Part shown: one piece after another, positions 30,122-41,061 of the stretch
Layout of the letters: the number at the start of each line of letters is the position of its first letter
Position numbering within the stretch: the stretch's first letter is position 1
From: Saitoella complicata NRRL Y-17804
Lineage: Eukaryota > Ascomycota > Saitoellomycetes > Saitoellales > Saitoellaceae
Assembly (NCBI RefSeq): GCF_001661265.1
Contig: NW_017567006.1
Coordinates: 248,001-312,000, forward strand
Direction of reading: 5' to 3'
DNA length: 64,000 bases
The notes under the pieces: model-generated
What the model was told of the DNA's origin: nothing
Databases searched by the model: none
Seen by the model: the letters and a program-made list of their open reading frames with translations, nothing else
Program-made: the position numbers and the translations under genes

Positions 30122-31711
30122 CTACTTCATCTTCTCCTTCACCACAGGCTTCCTCGCTACCTCCCACATCCTCAGCAATGTCCACAGCCAGAATACCACA
30201 AATGCCCCAAAGCTCAACGTGACATTTCCAAGCACCCACACATCTGGCCACTTCGCAGGCGGCTCAAAGAACTTCTCTGCTACATGCATTCCCAATATTC
30301 CCGCGTAGGTCACGACGTGGACCAACTTCCCAACCCAATTATCCGGGAGACCCCAGAATCCTGCAAGCCAGTTCCACATAAACAGTAGGACGGTATATTG
30401 CAGCCCGAGGCCGTCACGGCGGAGGAGAGACCACATGCTGAAGACAGCGACATTGTTGACCCATCCTACCCAAGACTTGCGGTTGTAGTCGTTACCTGAT
30501 GACGCAAGCAACAATGTTGCAGGCATCAAAGGGAGCAAAACACTCTTCTCATGCACCTGAAACGAAAACAAAAAGAAACCCCATGCAGACGCTGACAGCC
30601 CTAACGGCAACAACCTGCGCCGAGGGTAGAGGAAGAGGATCACGCAAGGTGGGAGAATTGCGACGAGTGTTGCCAGGAGGGAGAGACGCTGGAGTTGGGT
30701 TGAGGTGAAGAGGGTGCGGAACTTGATGAAGGAGTTTGCGGTACACCAGAAGTTCGCGACTTTATCTTCCCAGAGTCCGCGTGCGAATGGGAAGATGCGG
30801 AATAAGGCTTGACCTGTGGTTCCCGTAAGAATGAACGGCGCAAAGAAGATAGCGAACGTGCTGAGAGTTGCGACCCCGAGGATGACGAGACGTTGGAAGT
30901 TGAGGCGCGGGAATACGCAGGTGCCGAGGAGGTATGCGAAGATCGCTGGAGCGTAATACAGAGCCATCTGCTTAAAACACAACGCCGCAACAAAGAACAC
31001 GGAACCGATGACGATCTGATCATTCCACAAAGCGTTCATCGCGACGACGGTGAACCCAAGCATGACGGCATTATACTGAAAGTGCGCATGATCGATCAGG
31101 ATCAACGCAGGTTGAAGCAGGATCATCAATGCCCACATCCCACGATCAGCAGGAGTGTCTTTCGTATTGTAAATCTTGACGAACGCCCAAACAGCCGGGA
31201 CGTACACCAAATACTCTGACGCCAATACCGTCGCACGCATGAATACCTTCAAATTGTATTCATCCAATCCTCGGGAGGTGTACAACTCAAACCATGCCGG
31301 GTAAATGAGTTTACCGATGAATCCGCACAGCCAAGAATGGTACGCTGTAAGTGGTGGGTAGTCCAAGCCCCACCAATCAAGGTCATGGAAGTACCACTCG
31401 CGCATGGGGAGATGGGTGGTGACCTCCATCCAATGTCGTTGAGCCTCGAAGTCTCCGTGCATTGGTGGTGCTTGATACCCTGTAATCCATCAGTCAGTAC
31501 AAACCCGGGGAGCGTTCTCGACCGATGGCTTACCCGAGTAGGGAGCCAGTCCCACGGCACATCGTATCAGGAATGTGACGAGGAGGATGATTGGGAGGAT
31601 TAGGTAGTATACCGAGACATTTTGTAGAGGACTAAAAATGTCTTGGAGAGGAGTGCTTCGAGATATCACCGGCGAGGGTTTGCGACTTCTGGGTTTGTGC
31701 ATTGATGGCAT
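30122..31711 (-). CDS. ALG6: Dolichyl-P-Glc:Man9GlcNAc2-PP-dolichol alpha-1,3-glucosyltransferase (ALG6)
   Basis: ER membrane enzyme adding the first glucose to the lipid-linked oligosaccharide for N-glycosylation. Two exons, 31711-31534 and 31479-30122 (54-nt intron), give 511 residues. After a short cytosolic N-terminus comes the first membrane helix YYLILPIILLVTFLIRCAVG. The joint then gives LAPYSGYQAPPMHGDFEAQR, the lumenal loop conserved in ALG6 (PPM.GDFEAQRHWME). WYFHDLDWWGLDYPPLTAYH is the catalytic-loop signature, and about ten further hydrophobic helices follow (DHAHFQYNAVMLG, FQVHEKSVLLPLMP). ALG8 is the nearest alternative, but these loops read as ALG6. The start is the first in-frame ATG. 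Confidence 0.95.
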
Positions 31712-31993
31712 TGTCGTGTCGAGGAGTCCTGATCCGTGCACGTTCGAGCTCGTCGTACGCGTGAGTCCGGGGTATCCGAACTCGGGAAGAGTCAATGGCC
31801 ACCTCGTTTAACAAAACCAGATTAAAAAGGCATCTTATGTTCTTGTATCAGCTGTAAAAGCACTGTGGTGGTGGTACCCTCGTGCCTACCCTGACCCCCA
31901 GGTTCTGGTTGCAGCCGGAAGCGTGTGTGCTCATGTGCCTTAAGTTTCGCCAACAACACTCAAAGACGAGACGCTTCCCCCAACCAACGACTC

Positions 31994-32667
31994 ATGAGGA
32001 TGGGTCCATCACTAGCCATGGATCTGCCAAATGGTATGCCAGAATCAATATCAGCAAAGAAACGACGGCGAAATGAGAGTTCCTTTTCAGCGTTGTCCAG
32101 CAACTTGAAGGAGAACTCGCATGGCCCTTGTTTTTTCAACATTCAGAGTGGCCAAGGAGTAGGGGATAAGATGGAAGAGAAGCTGGAGAATCTGGTACGG
32201 ATGGAGGAAGATTATACGCAAGGTTAGGTTCATCAACATGCAGCCTATGCGTGCCATACTGACTGTGCGTAATAGTTCATCAACCTTCGTCACCGCTTTC
32301 GAAAGCGCCTCTTGCTTTTCCAAAAGCAAAGCGTGTGAGAACATCATTCAGCCCGCAACCAACATTGGAAGAATCAGCCACTACCCCTACTGGCACAAGC
32401 ACTCCGCCACTACGGGGCACTGTCAACCGGTGTCACACTTGCTTTCGAGCAAATGGTCCTATGCTGAAGGTCGCCGACAGCTGCGCGATCTGTCAGAAGA
32501 AGACGTGTGTGATCTGTCTACGGACATGCTCGCAAGGCGAGAGATGTGCCGCTAGAGAAGGAAGCGAGTGCGACGAAGAAGGAGCGAAGATTTGCAGAAA
32601 TTGCTGCGATGAGAAGGGTGCGGAAGGAGATGTCGTGTGTAAGAGGTGTGAGGAGGTCTGGACATGA
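31994..32667 (+). CDS. Fungal cysteine-rich zinc-binding protein of unknown function
   Basis: Two exons, 31994-32222 and 32276-32667 (53-nt intron with an actgac branch), give 206 residues. The N-terminal half is polar with a basic patch SAKKRRRN and a short acidic helix (KMEEKLENLVRMEEDY). The joint gives KAPLAFPKAKRVRTSFSP. The C-terminal 80 residues carry about 14 cysteines in pairs: RCHTCF, CAICQKKTCVICLRTC, CRNCC and CKRC, reading as a cross-braced zinc module. Similar cysteine-rich tails occur in uncharacterised ascomycete proteins; I cannot name the family. The start is the ATG giving MRMGPSLAMDLPNGM. Confidence 0.68.
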
Positions 32668-33030
32668 CGCATTGAGATGGAAGGAAAGTATTGAGCATTG
32701 GGCAGTTGTGGAAGGCAAGGCATTGGGATATCATGGGCATCGTTACTGGGCGTTTTCTGTCGTTTTCTACGAGGGAGCGGATCTGGCATTCGCATTCGCA
32801 TTCACCTGCAACAAGAGCAGGGCAAGCAAGGACAGGAGTTATATCTTTATCATCAAATCCAAATCATACAAGACGTCGTAACCCGTTCGCTTCCTGACCC
32901 AGAAACACTTAAGTGTCTACTTTTGGCGATGCCCCTGATATCACCAGGGGCAAAAAGTCGGGTCCAAACAAAACACCGCGAAAAGCAACACCGACTCCAT
33001 AGCATTTATCCCCAATTCCATATCCATACA
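32668..33030. other. Intergenic region upstream of RanGAP
   Basis: A 363-bp stretch with the end of the cysteine-rich gene and the promoter of RanGAP. The RanGAP frame stays open upstream to about 32698, but the added residues do not resemble the family. A small inverted repeat, cccctgatatcaccagggg, lies at 32932-32950. Confidence 0.4.
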
Positions 33031-34242
33031 ATGAGCATCTTCTCCCTCGAAGGTCGTGTCCTCAAGCTCGACTCCCGCGCCGACATCGAGCCCCATATCA
33101 AGGACCTCCTCGAGAATGCCGACGTTGAAGAAGTACGTCTCAACGGTAACACCTTCGGAATTGAGGCATCTGAGGCGCTCGCCGAGGCATTGAAAGACAA
33201 GAAGAAGTTGAAGGTCGTCCAATTCGCCGATATCTTCACCGGCCGTCTCCGTGAGGAGATTCCACCAGCACTCAGCGCAATGCTCACCGCGCTCCTCACT
33301 TGCCCCACCCTCCACACCGTCAACCTTTCCGACAATGCTTTCGGCCCTACTGCGCAGGCTCCTCTTGTTGACTTCTTCTCCAAGCACACCCCTCTTGAGC
33401 ACCTTTACCTCGCGAACAACGGTATGGGACCCCAGGCTGGTTCCCTCATCGCGAACGCATTGGCCGAGTTGGCTGCAGCCAAGAAAGCTGCGGGTCCTGA
33501 TACCCCTACTTTGAAGACCATCGTCTGTGGTCGTAACAGATTAGAGAACGGATCCATGGAGTCTTGGGCTAAGTGTTTCGCCGCTCACGGTTCATTCGAG
33601 GAGATTCGCATGTATCAGAACGGTATCCGTCCCGAGGGTATCGAGCACGTCTTCACTCAGGGTTTGAGCAAGTGCCCCGGGTTGAAGCACGTCGATTTTC
33701 AGGACAACACTTTCACCTTGAAGGGTGCGCAAGCTTTGGCGAAGGTCATCGGAGGCTGGTCCTCCCTGAAAGAGTTGAACTTCAACGACTGTTTGTTGTC
33801 GGAGCGTGGTGCCCATGCTTTGGCTAAGGCTTTGAGGGAGAACAAGAACGAGAAGCTGGAGATTTTGAGATTACAGTTCAACGAAATTAAGAACACTGGT
33901 GTTAAGGAGTTGTTGACCGCGATTAAGTTGTCGCTGCCAGAACTTGAGAAGTTGGAGTTGAACGGAAACACTCTTTCTGAGGAGGACCCTATCATTGAGG
34001 AGATCCAGAACTTCTTTGAGGAGCGAGGAAAGGGTGAGCTCGACGAGTTGGACGAGCTTGAGGAGCCTGATTCAGATGAGAGCGAAGAGGAGGAGGACGA
34101 GGAGGAGGAAGAAGATGAGGATGAGGACAAGGAGGATGTCGTCAAGGATGCTGACGAGGAAGAGGAGAAGAATGTTGCTCCTGAGCAGGAAAAGTCAGTG
34201 GACGACCTTGCTGATGCTTTGGCTTCGAAGGCTACTGTGTAG
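33031..34242 (+). CDS. RNA1: Ran GTPase-activating protein (Rna1/RanGAP)
   Basis: Cytoplasmic LRR protein that stimulates GTP hydrolysis by Ran and so sets the direction of nuclear transport. 403 residues, single exon. The crescent of leucine-rich repeats runs from EEVRLNGNTFGIEASEALAE to KLELNGNTLSEEDPIIEEI. The catalytic arginine lies in FTGRLREEIPPAL (yeast and S. pombe have TGR.K.EIP). FSKHTPLEHLYLANNGMGPQ and CGRNRLENGSMESWA are further conserved repeats. The acidic C-terminal tail (EEEEDEEEEEDEDED) is usual for the family. Upstream in-frame sequence is not family-like, so the ATG at 33031 is chosen. Confidence 0.95.
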   Translation: MSIFSLEGRVLKLDSRADIEPHIKDLLENADVEEVRLNGNTFGIEASEALAEALKDKKKLKVVQFADIFTGRLREEIPPALSAMLTALLTCPTLHTVNLSDNAFGPTAQAPLVDFFSKHTPLEHLYLANNGMGPQAGSLIANALAELAAAKKAAGPDTPTLKTIVCGRNRLENGSMESWAKCFAAHGSFEEIRMYQNGIRPEGIEHVFTQGLSKCPGLKHVDFQDNTFTLKGAQALAKVIGGWSSLKELNFNDCLLSERGAHALAKALRENKNEKLEILRLQFNEIKNTGVKELLTAIKLSLPELEKLELNGNTLSEEDPIIEEIQNFFEERGKGELDELDELEEPDSDESEEEEDEEEEEDEDEDKEDVVKDADEEEEKNVAPEQEKSVDDLADALASKATV

Positions 34243-34517
34243 AGGAGGATAGATGCCCGGGAGTGTAAGCTACAGATAATATGGTACTATTTTAATTCTG
34301 CCTAATACATCGCGTCAAGCAATCTCATAACCGCCTTCGCATTCTTCATCTTACACTATCGTATCCAGGAACTACCCCCAAGACCAAGACCCATGGCCAA
34401 AAACCCCTTTAGCAACCGTACGCGTCCTCGCCCAAGAAAAAGTGAATGTCAAGTCCAACCCCCGCTACCCTGCAAAAGCAACCCTCTGTGCATATTATAT
34501 CCAATCAAACACTGATC

Positions 34518-37500
34518 TCAACTGTGGTATCCGTTACTCCGCTTTTCTCTCTGAGATGACGCCCCATTCGACTCGTAACTATATTGCGTTTTTGGTGAAT
34601 TGTTCGTTTGTTCGTAACTCAGAACACTGGTTGATGTTCTCCGAGCAGTGCTTTCTTGCTTCGATGCGAATTCCTGGGCGTAGCCGGTGTCAATACGCTG
34701 CGGTCGTGGTCGCTGCATGGAGCCAGACGTTGAAGCACCTGTAGTGCCCGAGGACTCTGTGGCGGATTTTGGTGGCCGTGAGAGTGCCTCTTCGCAGCGG
34801 CGCAAGATATCTTTCGTCGTCAATTCGGCACTTCCTGAGAACAACTCTTGGTCGTGCAGAAGCATGAGGATATCCTCTGGCACCAATGAAAACTCCTCGT
34901 TATACTCAATCAACGAGTGCACTGCTTCGATCGCCAGGAAACTCTCATCCATGGCAGCGTCCTTGCTGTCGGCGTACAAGATGTTGGGCGTAATGACCGT
35001 TGCAAGATTGTGGATGTCCATCTTGCTTCCGGATTCTTCGTCGACGTGAGAAAATGAGGCGACCCAGTTAAGGAAGAAAAAGATGATCTCCATCGTATCG
35101 CGATGCGGCTTCGGTAGCAAACAACATGTCAGATGTAATACCCGCCTTCGAACATCTTCATCCTCCAACCGTTGCGAAGTGATGAAAAGCTTGTGCAACT
35201 TGTGCGTCAGAAGTGGATCGGGAAGATCACGCAAGAACTTCTTCAGTAACGCTGCAAGTTGCACTGGGCCTTCTTCAATTAGCGCATGCGCAGTGTTCTT
35301 ATCAATTGCATTAGCCAAGTCCTTCAACCTCCGGATGTTTCCGTTCTTCCTGAAAACACCCTCAACAGACATGTCCATTTGCTTCATTGCCGAGATGGCA
35401 TCATCCACGAAGCTTGGCACGCGCAGACGATTAGGTCCCGCTCCCAACGCTGATTCTGTCCCATCTCTCTCGACGATCACTTCCAATGGTACTGCGAACA
35501 CACCCTTCTTGTCCTTCTTTTTCTTCTCCGCATTGCCACCCTTGAACGCTTTCCCGAACTTGCCCCAGAATGTCGCCTTCTTCACCTCGATCAAGTCCAA
35601 TAGCTCTTCAAGGTTGAAACAATCTTTCACCAATTCCGCCAGGGACAGAACGGCAATGTGACGAACAATGAAGTACTCCAGCGCAGACAGCTCAGAGACA
35701 TATGTTCTCTGACGCATACCCGCCGCTACATGTGCAGGAGTAGTGTCGGTACTGCTACCCGTCCGGTGACCAGGCTGGACGAGACGAGGCTGGTTCGGCG
35801 CATTAGACGGTATCTTGCGATGGGTTTGGTGCTTGAACGCATTAGGTCGCTGTTCTCTTGCCTGCTCCGCTGCAACAAGCCTTGGGATATCATCCAGCGT
35901 CAAGGTCTTCTCACCCGCGAACGTCGACGCAGTCAACTGTGGTCCCGACTCCTTATCTTCCACGATGCGGAACTGGCTGTTGCGAGCCCGCGAAGACAAC
36001 GCATTCAACGAATGCTCCAACCTTGGTGAAGTTGATCCTGACCCCGAAGACTCAGCAGACATGCCTTCAGGTCCATCCAAAATCGTCGATTGCCGTGCCC
36101 TACGTGCAGAGTTCGCGAGCTTCTCATCCATGCGACTTGACTTCAGTCGGCGAATGTCGTTCAACGTGCTGACGTAAGACCGCGGCTTTGGTTGCACCTG
36201 TTCGCCTGCATAGGACCTTGATCGTGATCCTCGTGTCAACAGCGGCGCACCCGTATCCTGCGTATCGATACCATTCGTACTGTCATATCTTTCCAGGTTC
36301 GGATCGTCGGAGGTATGTGGCAGTGCTGGACCCTGCCGCAGCAAAGCATACAGCCTGGACAACGCTACTCTCAGAAGGAAGACGAACTGTGTCAGTTTCG
36401 TAATGTGCTGGAACCCTGTTCTTGATTCTGGTACCGTGGCACCACATCCTTGACAAAACACCATCTGCTCATCATCACTCCATAGCGCCTCCTGATATTC
36501 TCTCTTGAGATTGTTGCTGCATCGAGAACACGACAGACAGTTCAAGTGCCATCTCTTATCGCCGAATTTGGCACAGTCGTCCTCGATGGTAACACCGCAT
36601 GCTGTACACAAGTCCGATGCGACATCTGCATATTCTGCCGAGACGGACGACGTCACTGATGGAATGGAATCAGCCGCGACATGCTCTTCCTCATCGCCCT
36701 TTAATTGGAGCATCTGCGCCAGAAACATCCGGATAGCATGTGACCCTTGATGGTCTCTCTCCAACTTCAACGCCGCTGTCAACGATATCCGAATCAAGAT
36801 CTTCAAGTAATGCGCTAATCCCGTCACCAAGCTCAGCAATTCCTGTGTAATCCCCAACTTCCGAACACCGGTTTCCTGCGTCTTCGAGAGCAATGCAAAG
36901 AACGCGACGATCTTTTTACAAAGCATCTTTGCTTCACGATGATATGGTAGAGTTTTCCCACTCATGCGAAGGAGGGAAGCCTCAAGTTTGTCGATTGAGG
37001 CAAACAAGATCTCGACATGACCAATAAACTTCTCCGCCATGACGACACCCTCGATGTATGCGCCATTCGAGACATGCAACAGCATATCACTGATACATGC
37101 CGCAGTGGTCTCCTCGTACGATGACAGAACACTCCAAATGCGATATACCTTGTCCTCCATCATCTGTTCCCGTTGACGAACTTCATCAGGCGTAGCCGTA
37201 TCGACAATTGCAGATTGTGCTTGCTGATCATGCCGGGACGCCAACTTCACATTCCAGAACTTGTGAATCATGTAACACTCCGGATGCCAGTGCTGATTTA
37301 GCCCATTCCTGAAGATCTCGACGAATTGCTTTAGAATTGCTGTTTGACATCCATGACACTTCACCGCAAACTTTGTTGAGTAGTGGAAGTGACAGTAGAC
37401 TTTGCCGTCGTGTTCGTAGTAGGAGTCTTGTGGGCCGAATACAGTTGGACACATGGAACAGGTAAAGTGTTCGATGTGGTATTTGCGATCGAGTGCAGTG

Positions 37501-38110
37501 ATGTAAGAGCCTCGTAGTGCACCTCCGCATGCCTCGCAAAGGAGGTCTAGTCTTCTGAAGTAGTCGGTTTCGCAAAGGGCGTATTGACCACTGCCATCTG
37601 CTGCATCGACAGGGAAAAACTTGGAGGCGACAACGCAATTACAGTCCTGTAAGCGTTTGTTAGACAGCCATTGATGAACTCGAAATTCAAGATGCTCACC
37701 TTGCATCGGAAGCAATCCAGGTGAAAGGTTCCTCCCAGCGCACGCACGAACTGTTTGGTCATCGGCTTCCCACAAATCCCACATCCCCTCAAAGAAGCAT
37801 GCTTATTCTCCTGCACATCATTGATTTGCTGCAGAACACCCTGCGAAAGCCTCCTATTCGGTGACGAATGCAGCGGGAGCCCCTCGAAGGTCGTCGTCGC
37901 AGTCGGTGGTGGTGTCGCAGTACTCCTCTGCTCCCCTGCCCCCTCCCTGTCCTCCCGCTCCCCCAAAACCGACGCGTCTTCACTTGGTCTTTCTCTCAAA
38001 CTCGAATCCTTCATGTTTTCCTCGGCATCACGCGCGCTTCCTTCGTGCGCACGTCCCAGCGATGTTGTTGAAGTACGTCGTCCGGCATTCTCGCGGTGGT
38101 CAGGCGGCAT
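34518..38110 (-). CDS. LIM-domain Rho GTPase-activating protein (Lrg1/Lrg11 type)
   Basis: RhoGAP regulating Rho1 in polarity, wall synthesis and hyphal fusion. Two exons, 38110-37700 and 37646-34518 (53-nt intron), give 1179 residues. LIM1 crosses the splice joint (CGICGKPMTKQFVRALGG, then HLDCFRCKDCNCVVASKFF). LIM2 follows at once (CEACGGALRGSYITALDRKY, FTCSMCPTVFGPQDSYYE). A third LIM-like module is near residue 490 (CTACGVTIEDDCAKFGDKRW). The RhoGAP domain near residues 840-1020 has PLEVIVERDG, the arginine finger in VEGVFRKNGNIRRL, and LKKFLRDLPDPLL with NLATVITPNIL. Linkers are Ser/Arg-rich. Lrg1 and Rga1/2 differ in LIM number; three LIMs favour Lrg1. Confidence 0.92.
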
Positions 38111-38494
38111 GGACACGCCTGGATGGAAGAGACAAGGTGGATGATGAGCAGCGTCAATGCGAAATGGTGAAAGGCGATTCTCTCGATGGTTCAACGGTTC
38201 GTAGACGACGCAGGGACCCTTCAAGCTTTCAATTAGAATGTGCTGCTGCTACACGCCGTTCCATATGCACGCCCACAAACACGGAGGAGAGGAGGATACT
38301 TTTTGTAAATAGTAATGTGCATATATTCAAAACGTATATTTTTAGATGGTATCTTTGGCAAGCACGCCGTACCTTCTTCGACAATTGTGGACGTCGCGGT
38401 GCGGTACACCAGCGACACGTCTGTTCGAACCTCGCGCTCGCGTCGCTACAACGACGGGTCTCGCTGCCTCCTGAAGTACCCCGGTTTGACCTCC

Positions 38495-39074
38495 TCAACC
38501 CAAGAAATTAACGACGAAGAAATGCAGAATAACGCTGGCAAAAGCAAAGTCTGCAAACGCTCTATATGCGACTCATTAGTATACGCAATGGTAAGCATGC
38601 ATTGCCAAAGGAACACCTATCCCACGGCAGAGGACTATATGCATACCTGTTTGGAGAGACACTCTCAAACGTGGCCTTGTTCGCTGGATTCGCCTGAATT
38701 CGTAGAGATGCTGTAGAACGTCATTAGTGGCTAATCATACCAACCGATGAAGCAATCATACCTGTCAAAACAAACTGTCCCACAGTTGATGCGAAGCCCG
38801 CCAAGAATGCGTTGAATGGGTAATTGCCCACCAAAACACAGTACACAAACTGCAAAACTCCGACTACCACTAAGAAGGCCATGAAAGCATCAAGGATCTT
38901 GAGTTTTTGTGGGGTCTTGGTGGTGTATGAATGCCATAAGGTCTTGTAGATCGCGGCGTCAGCAGGGAGGACCTTGGAAAGGACCGGCTGTGCCGAGTTG
39001 GAGGTGGCCGCTGGAGAGCTGGGTGCGTCTGCCTTCGCGGCCTTCTTCGATTGAGCTGCTGTTGCCTTTGCCAT
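38495..39074 (-). CDS. OST2: Oligosaccharyltransferase subunit Ost2 (DAD1)
   Basis: Small membrane subunit of the ER oligosaccharyltransferase. Three exons, 39074-38762, 38710-38647 and 38561-38495, give 147 residues. The N-terminal 45 residues are Ala/Lys-rich; then LDAFMAFLVVVGVLQFVYCV (helix one) and VGNYPFNAFLAGFASTVGQF (the DAD1 signature NYPFN.FL.GF). The exon joints restore SLRIQANPANKATFESVSPN and RAFADFAFASVILHFFVVNF, ending FLG, as in all DAD1 proteins. Introns of 51 and 85 nt. Without splicing the family match would stop after helix two. Confidence 0.96.
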
Positions 39075-39366
39075 TGTGATTGTGATGGGCCTTGATCCGA
39101 CCTTTGGTGTAGTGTTTGGCGAGACTTCAGTACAGCTCGACGCGGATGACTAGCCCGGCCACCGCTGCGGTCCCCTGCGACCGCCTATCGATTACCCGCA
39201 GCTGCCGTGGTAGAGTGCGAGTGGACGTCTTGACATCGACGGCATTGACAGAGCAGACGTATCAACGAGCATACATACCCTATAGCTATACCGTTGTCTG
39301 CTTGCCATTGAGCCTTCAGACGACATCACCTCCAGACATTCCGGCCATTGATCCCTGCTCTTCGGA

Positions 39367-40882
39367 ATGTCGGCTCCACATCTTCAGCGACTCACGAGAG
39401 GTATGGGACGCTTTTGGCTGTGTATGCTGACTTACTGACAACGATGACCGTACAGAGCTCAACGACATCGTTAAAAATCCCGACCACTCAATTCACGTCG
39501 AATATAACGACGAAGACCTGACCACCATAAATGCCCTCCTCATCGGCCCCGCATCTACCGCCTACGGTCTGGGCATGTTCGACTTCCGCATGTCCTTCGG
39601 TAAAGATTACCCAACAAATCCCCCGAAAGTCGTCATCACCACCACCAATGGCGGCAGAACTCGGTTTAATCCGAATTTATATGCGACGGGGAAGGTGTGT
39701 CTGAGTATCCTGGGTACGTGGAGAGGAGAGCCGGGTGAGCAGTGGAGTTCGGCGCATGGAATATCGAGCGTGTTGTTGTCCATTCATAGTCTGATGGGTG
39801 ATAATCCGTATCTGAATGAGCCTGGGTTTGAGAATTCAATGAATAATCCGGAGCATAAGAAGCAGGCAGACGCATATAGTTCGTTTCCATCGACATCTTG
39901 CCTGATCCATGGCTGACAAGTTTTTTAGACAAGAAGATCAGACACGAAACGATAAGAATTTCTGTGTGTCAACGCCTGGAAGGATACCTGGGCATCGACT
40001 CCAAAGGCTTGAAGTTACCGGTTGAAAAAGACGACGACTCAATTCCGGTGCGAAGACCTCATCAACCACACGAGGATATATGCAAGCAGATTTTCCTTAT
40101 GTATTACCAACTCTATCTGGATGCTATAAAGGAAGCGAGCACGGGGGTGAACAAAGGACAGCTCTTTCTCGTGAGTCGCTTGTGTCATACCTACGCTCTG
40201 TGTGCGTAGCTGACGGCTGGGTATTCACAGATCACGCGCTTCGAGAGCACTGGCAATCAGATGGCTGGTACATATGATTACGAGTCGCTTGAACGTCGGC
40301 TCATAATTATCCGCAAGTTCCTTGATGAGGAAACCGAATCATGGGCAGATGAGGGTCGAAAACTGAAGGAAGTTTGGGGACCGGTGGCCACGCTGCAGAG
40401 ACAGTATGAAGAGGTTGTGGCGAAGTTACAGAAGGAAAATAATACGATTACGATGGAGTTGGATGAAGGAAGTCCATTGACGTGGACCATGATTTACTTT
40501 GGACGGCCGATGACAAGTAAGGTGCCTGTCATGCTTGTTTCGCAACTGCTTACATTTTGTCACAGACCTTGACGGTGGTATGTGGAAAATCCGCATACAA
40601 TTCAGCTCTCGTTTCCCAGAAGAAGCACCGCGTATACAATTCAAGACCCCCTTCTTCCATCCCAACGTTACCGAAGACGGTGTTCCCTGGCTTGATATTC
40701 GAAGAGCCGATCATGTCGAGGATTATATCAAAGCGATCACCAACCTACTTGAGAGGGATGATCCATGTAGTGACCCTTCGACGTTACTGAATCCGGAGGC
40801 GTCAAAGATGTATTGGAATGACAGGAAGGAGTACAATCGCAAGTTGAGGCGCGTCGTGAGTCGTTCGATGGAGTACGAATGA
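39367..40882 (+). CDS. UBE2Z-like ubiquitin-conjugating enzyme with a second, degenerate UBC domain
   Basis: Five exons, 39367-39400, 39456-39878, 39929-40170, 40231-40516 and 40566-40882, give 433 residues. The first UBC domain starts MSAPHLQRLTRELNDIVKNP and has FRMSFGKDYPTNPPKV and FNPNLYATGKVCLSILGTW, with the catalytic Cys in GKVCLS. ISSVLLSIHSLMGDNPYLNE and KKIRHETIRISVCQRLEG match UBE2Z, an E2 that can use Uba6 and ubiquitin or FAT10 in animals. After a helical linker (residues 190-310) a second UBC-like fold appears: LTWTMIYFGRPM, GGMWKIRIQFSSRFPEEAP, FKTPFFHPNVTEDG. There the catalytic position reads VPWLDI where an active E2 has C, so this half is probably a pseudo-E2. All four splice joints preserve the frame. 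Confidence 0.88.
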
Positions 40883-41061
40883 GAGCCACTGCATACATAT
40901 GGTGACGAAGATTGACCTGAGGAACGGGAACTTTGTTTCATGTCATTGTTTCCACTTGCATACTTATTACCCAGCATACCTAGCTATTGATGCTCTTTCT
41001 TACTGCAAAAATTCACAATGCGCCGTAACACCAGAAAAATGATCAATCAGTCGGCCTCTCC

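Noticed and set aside
38415-38445. Second tRNA-like gttcgaac motif
   Set aside because: It lies downstream of OST2 and has no pairing arms.
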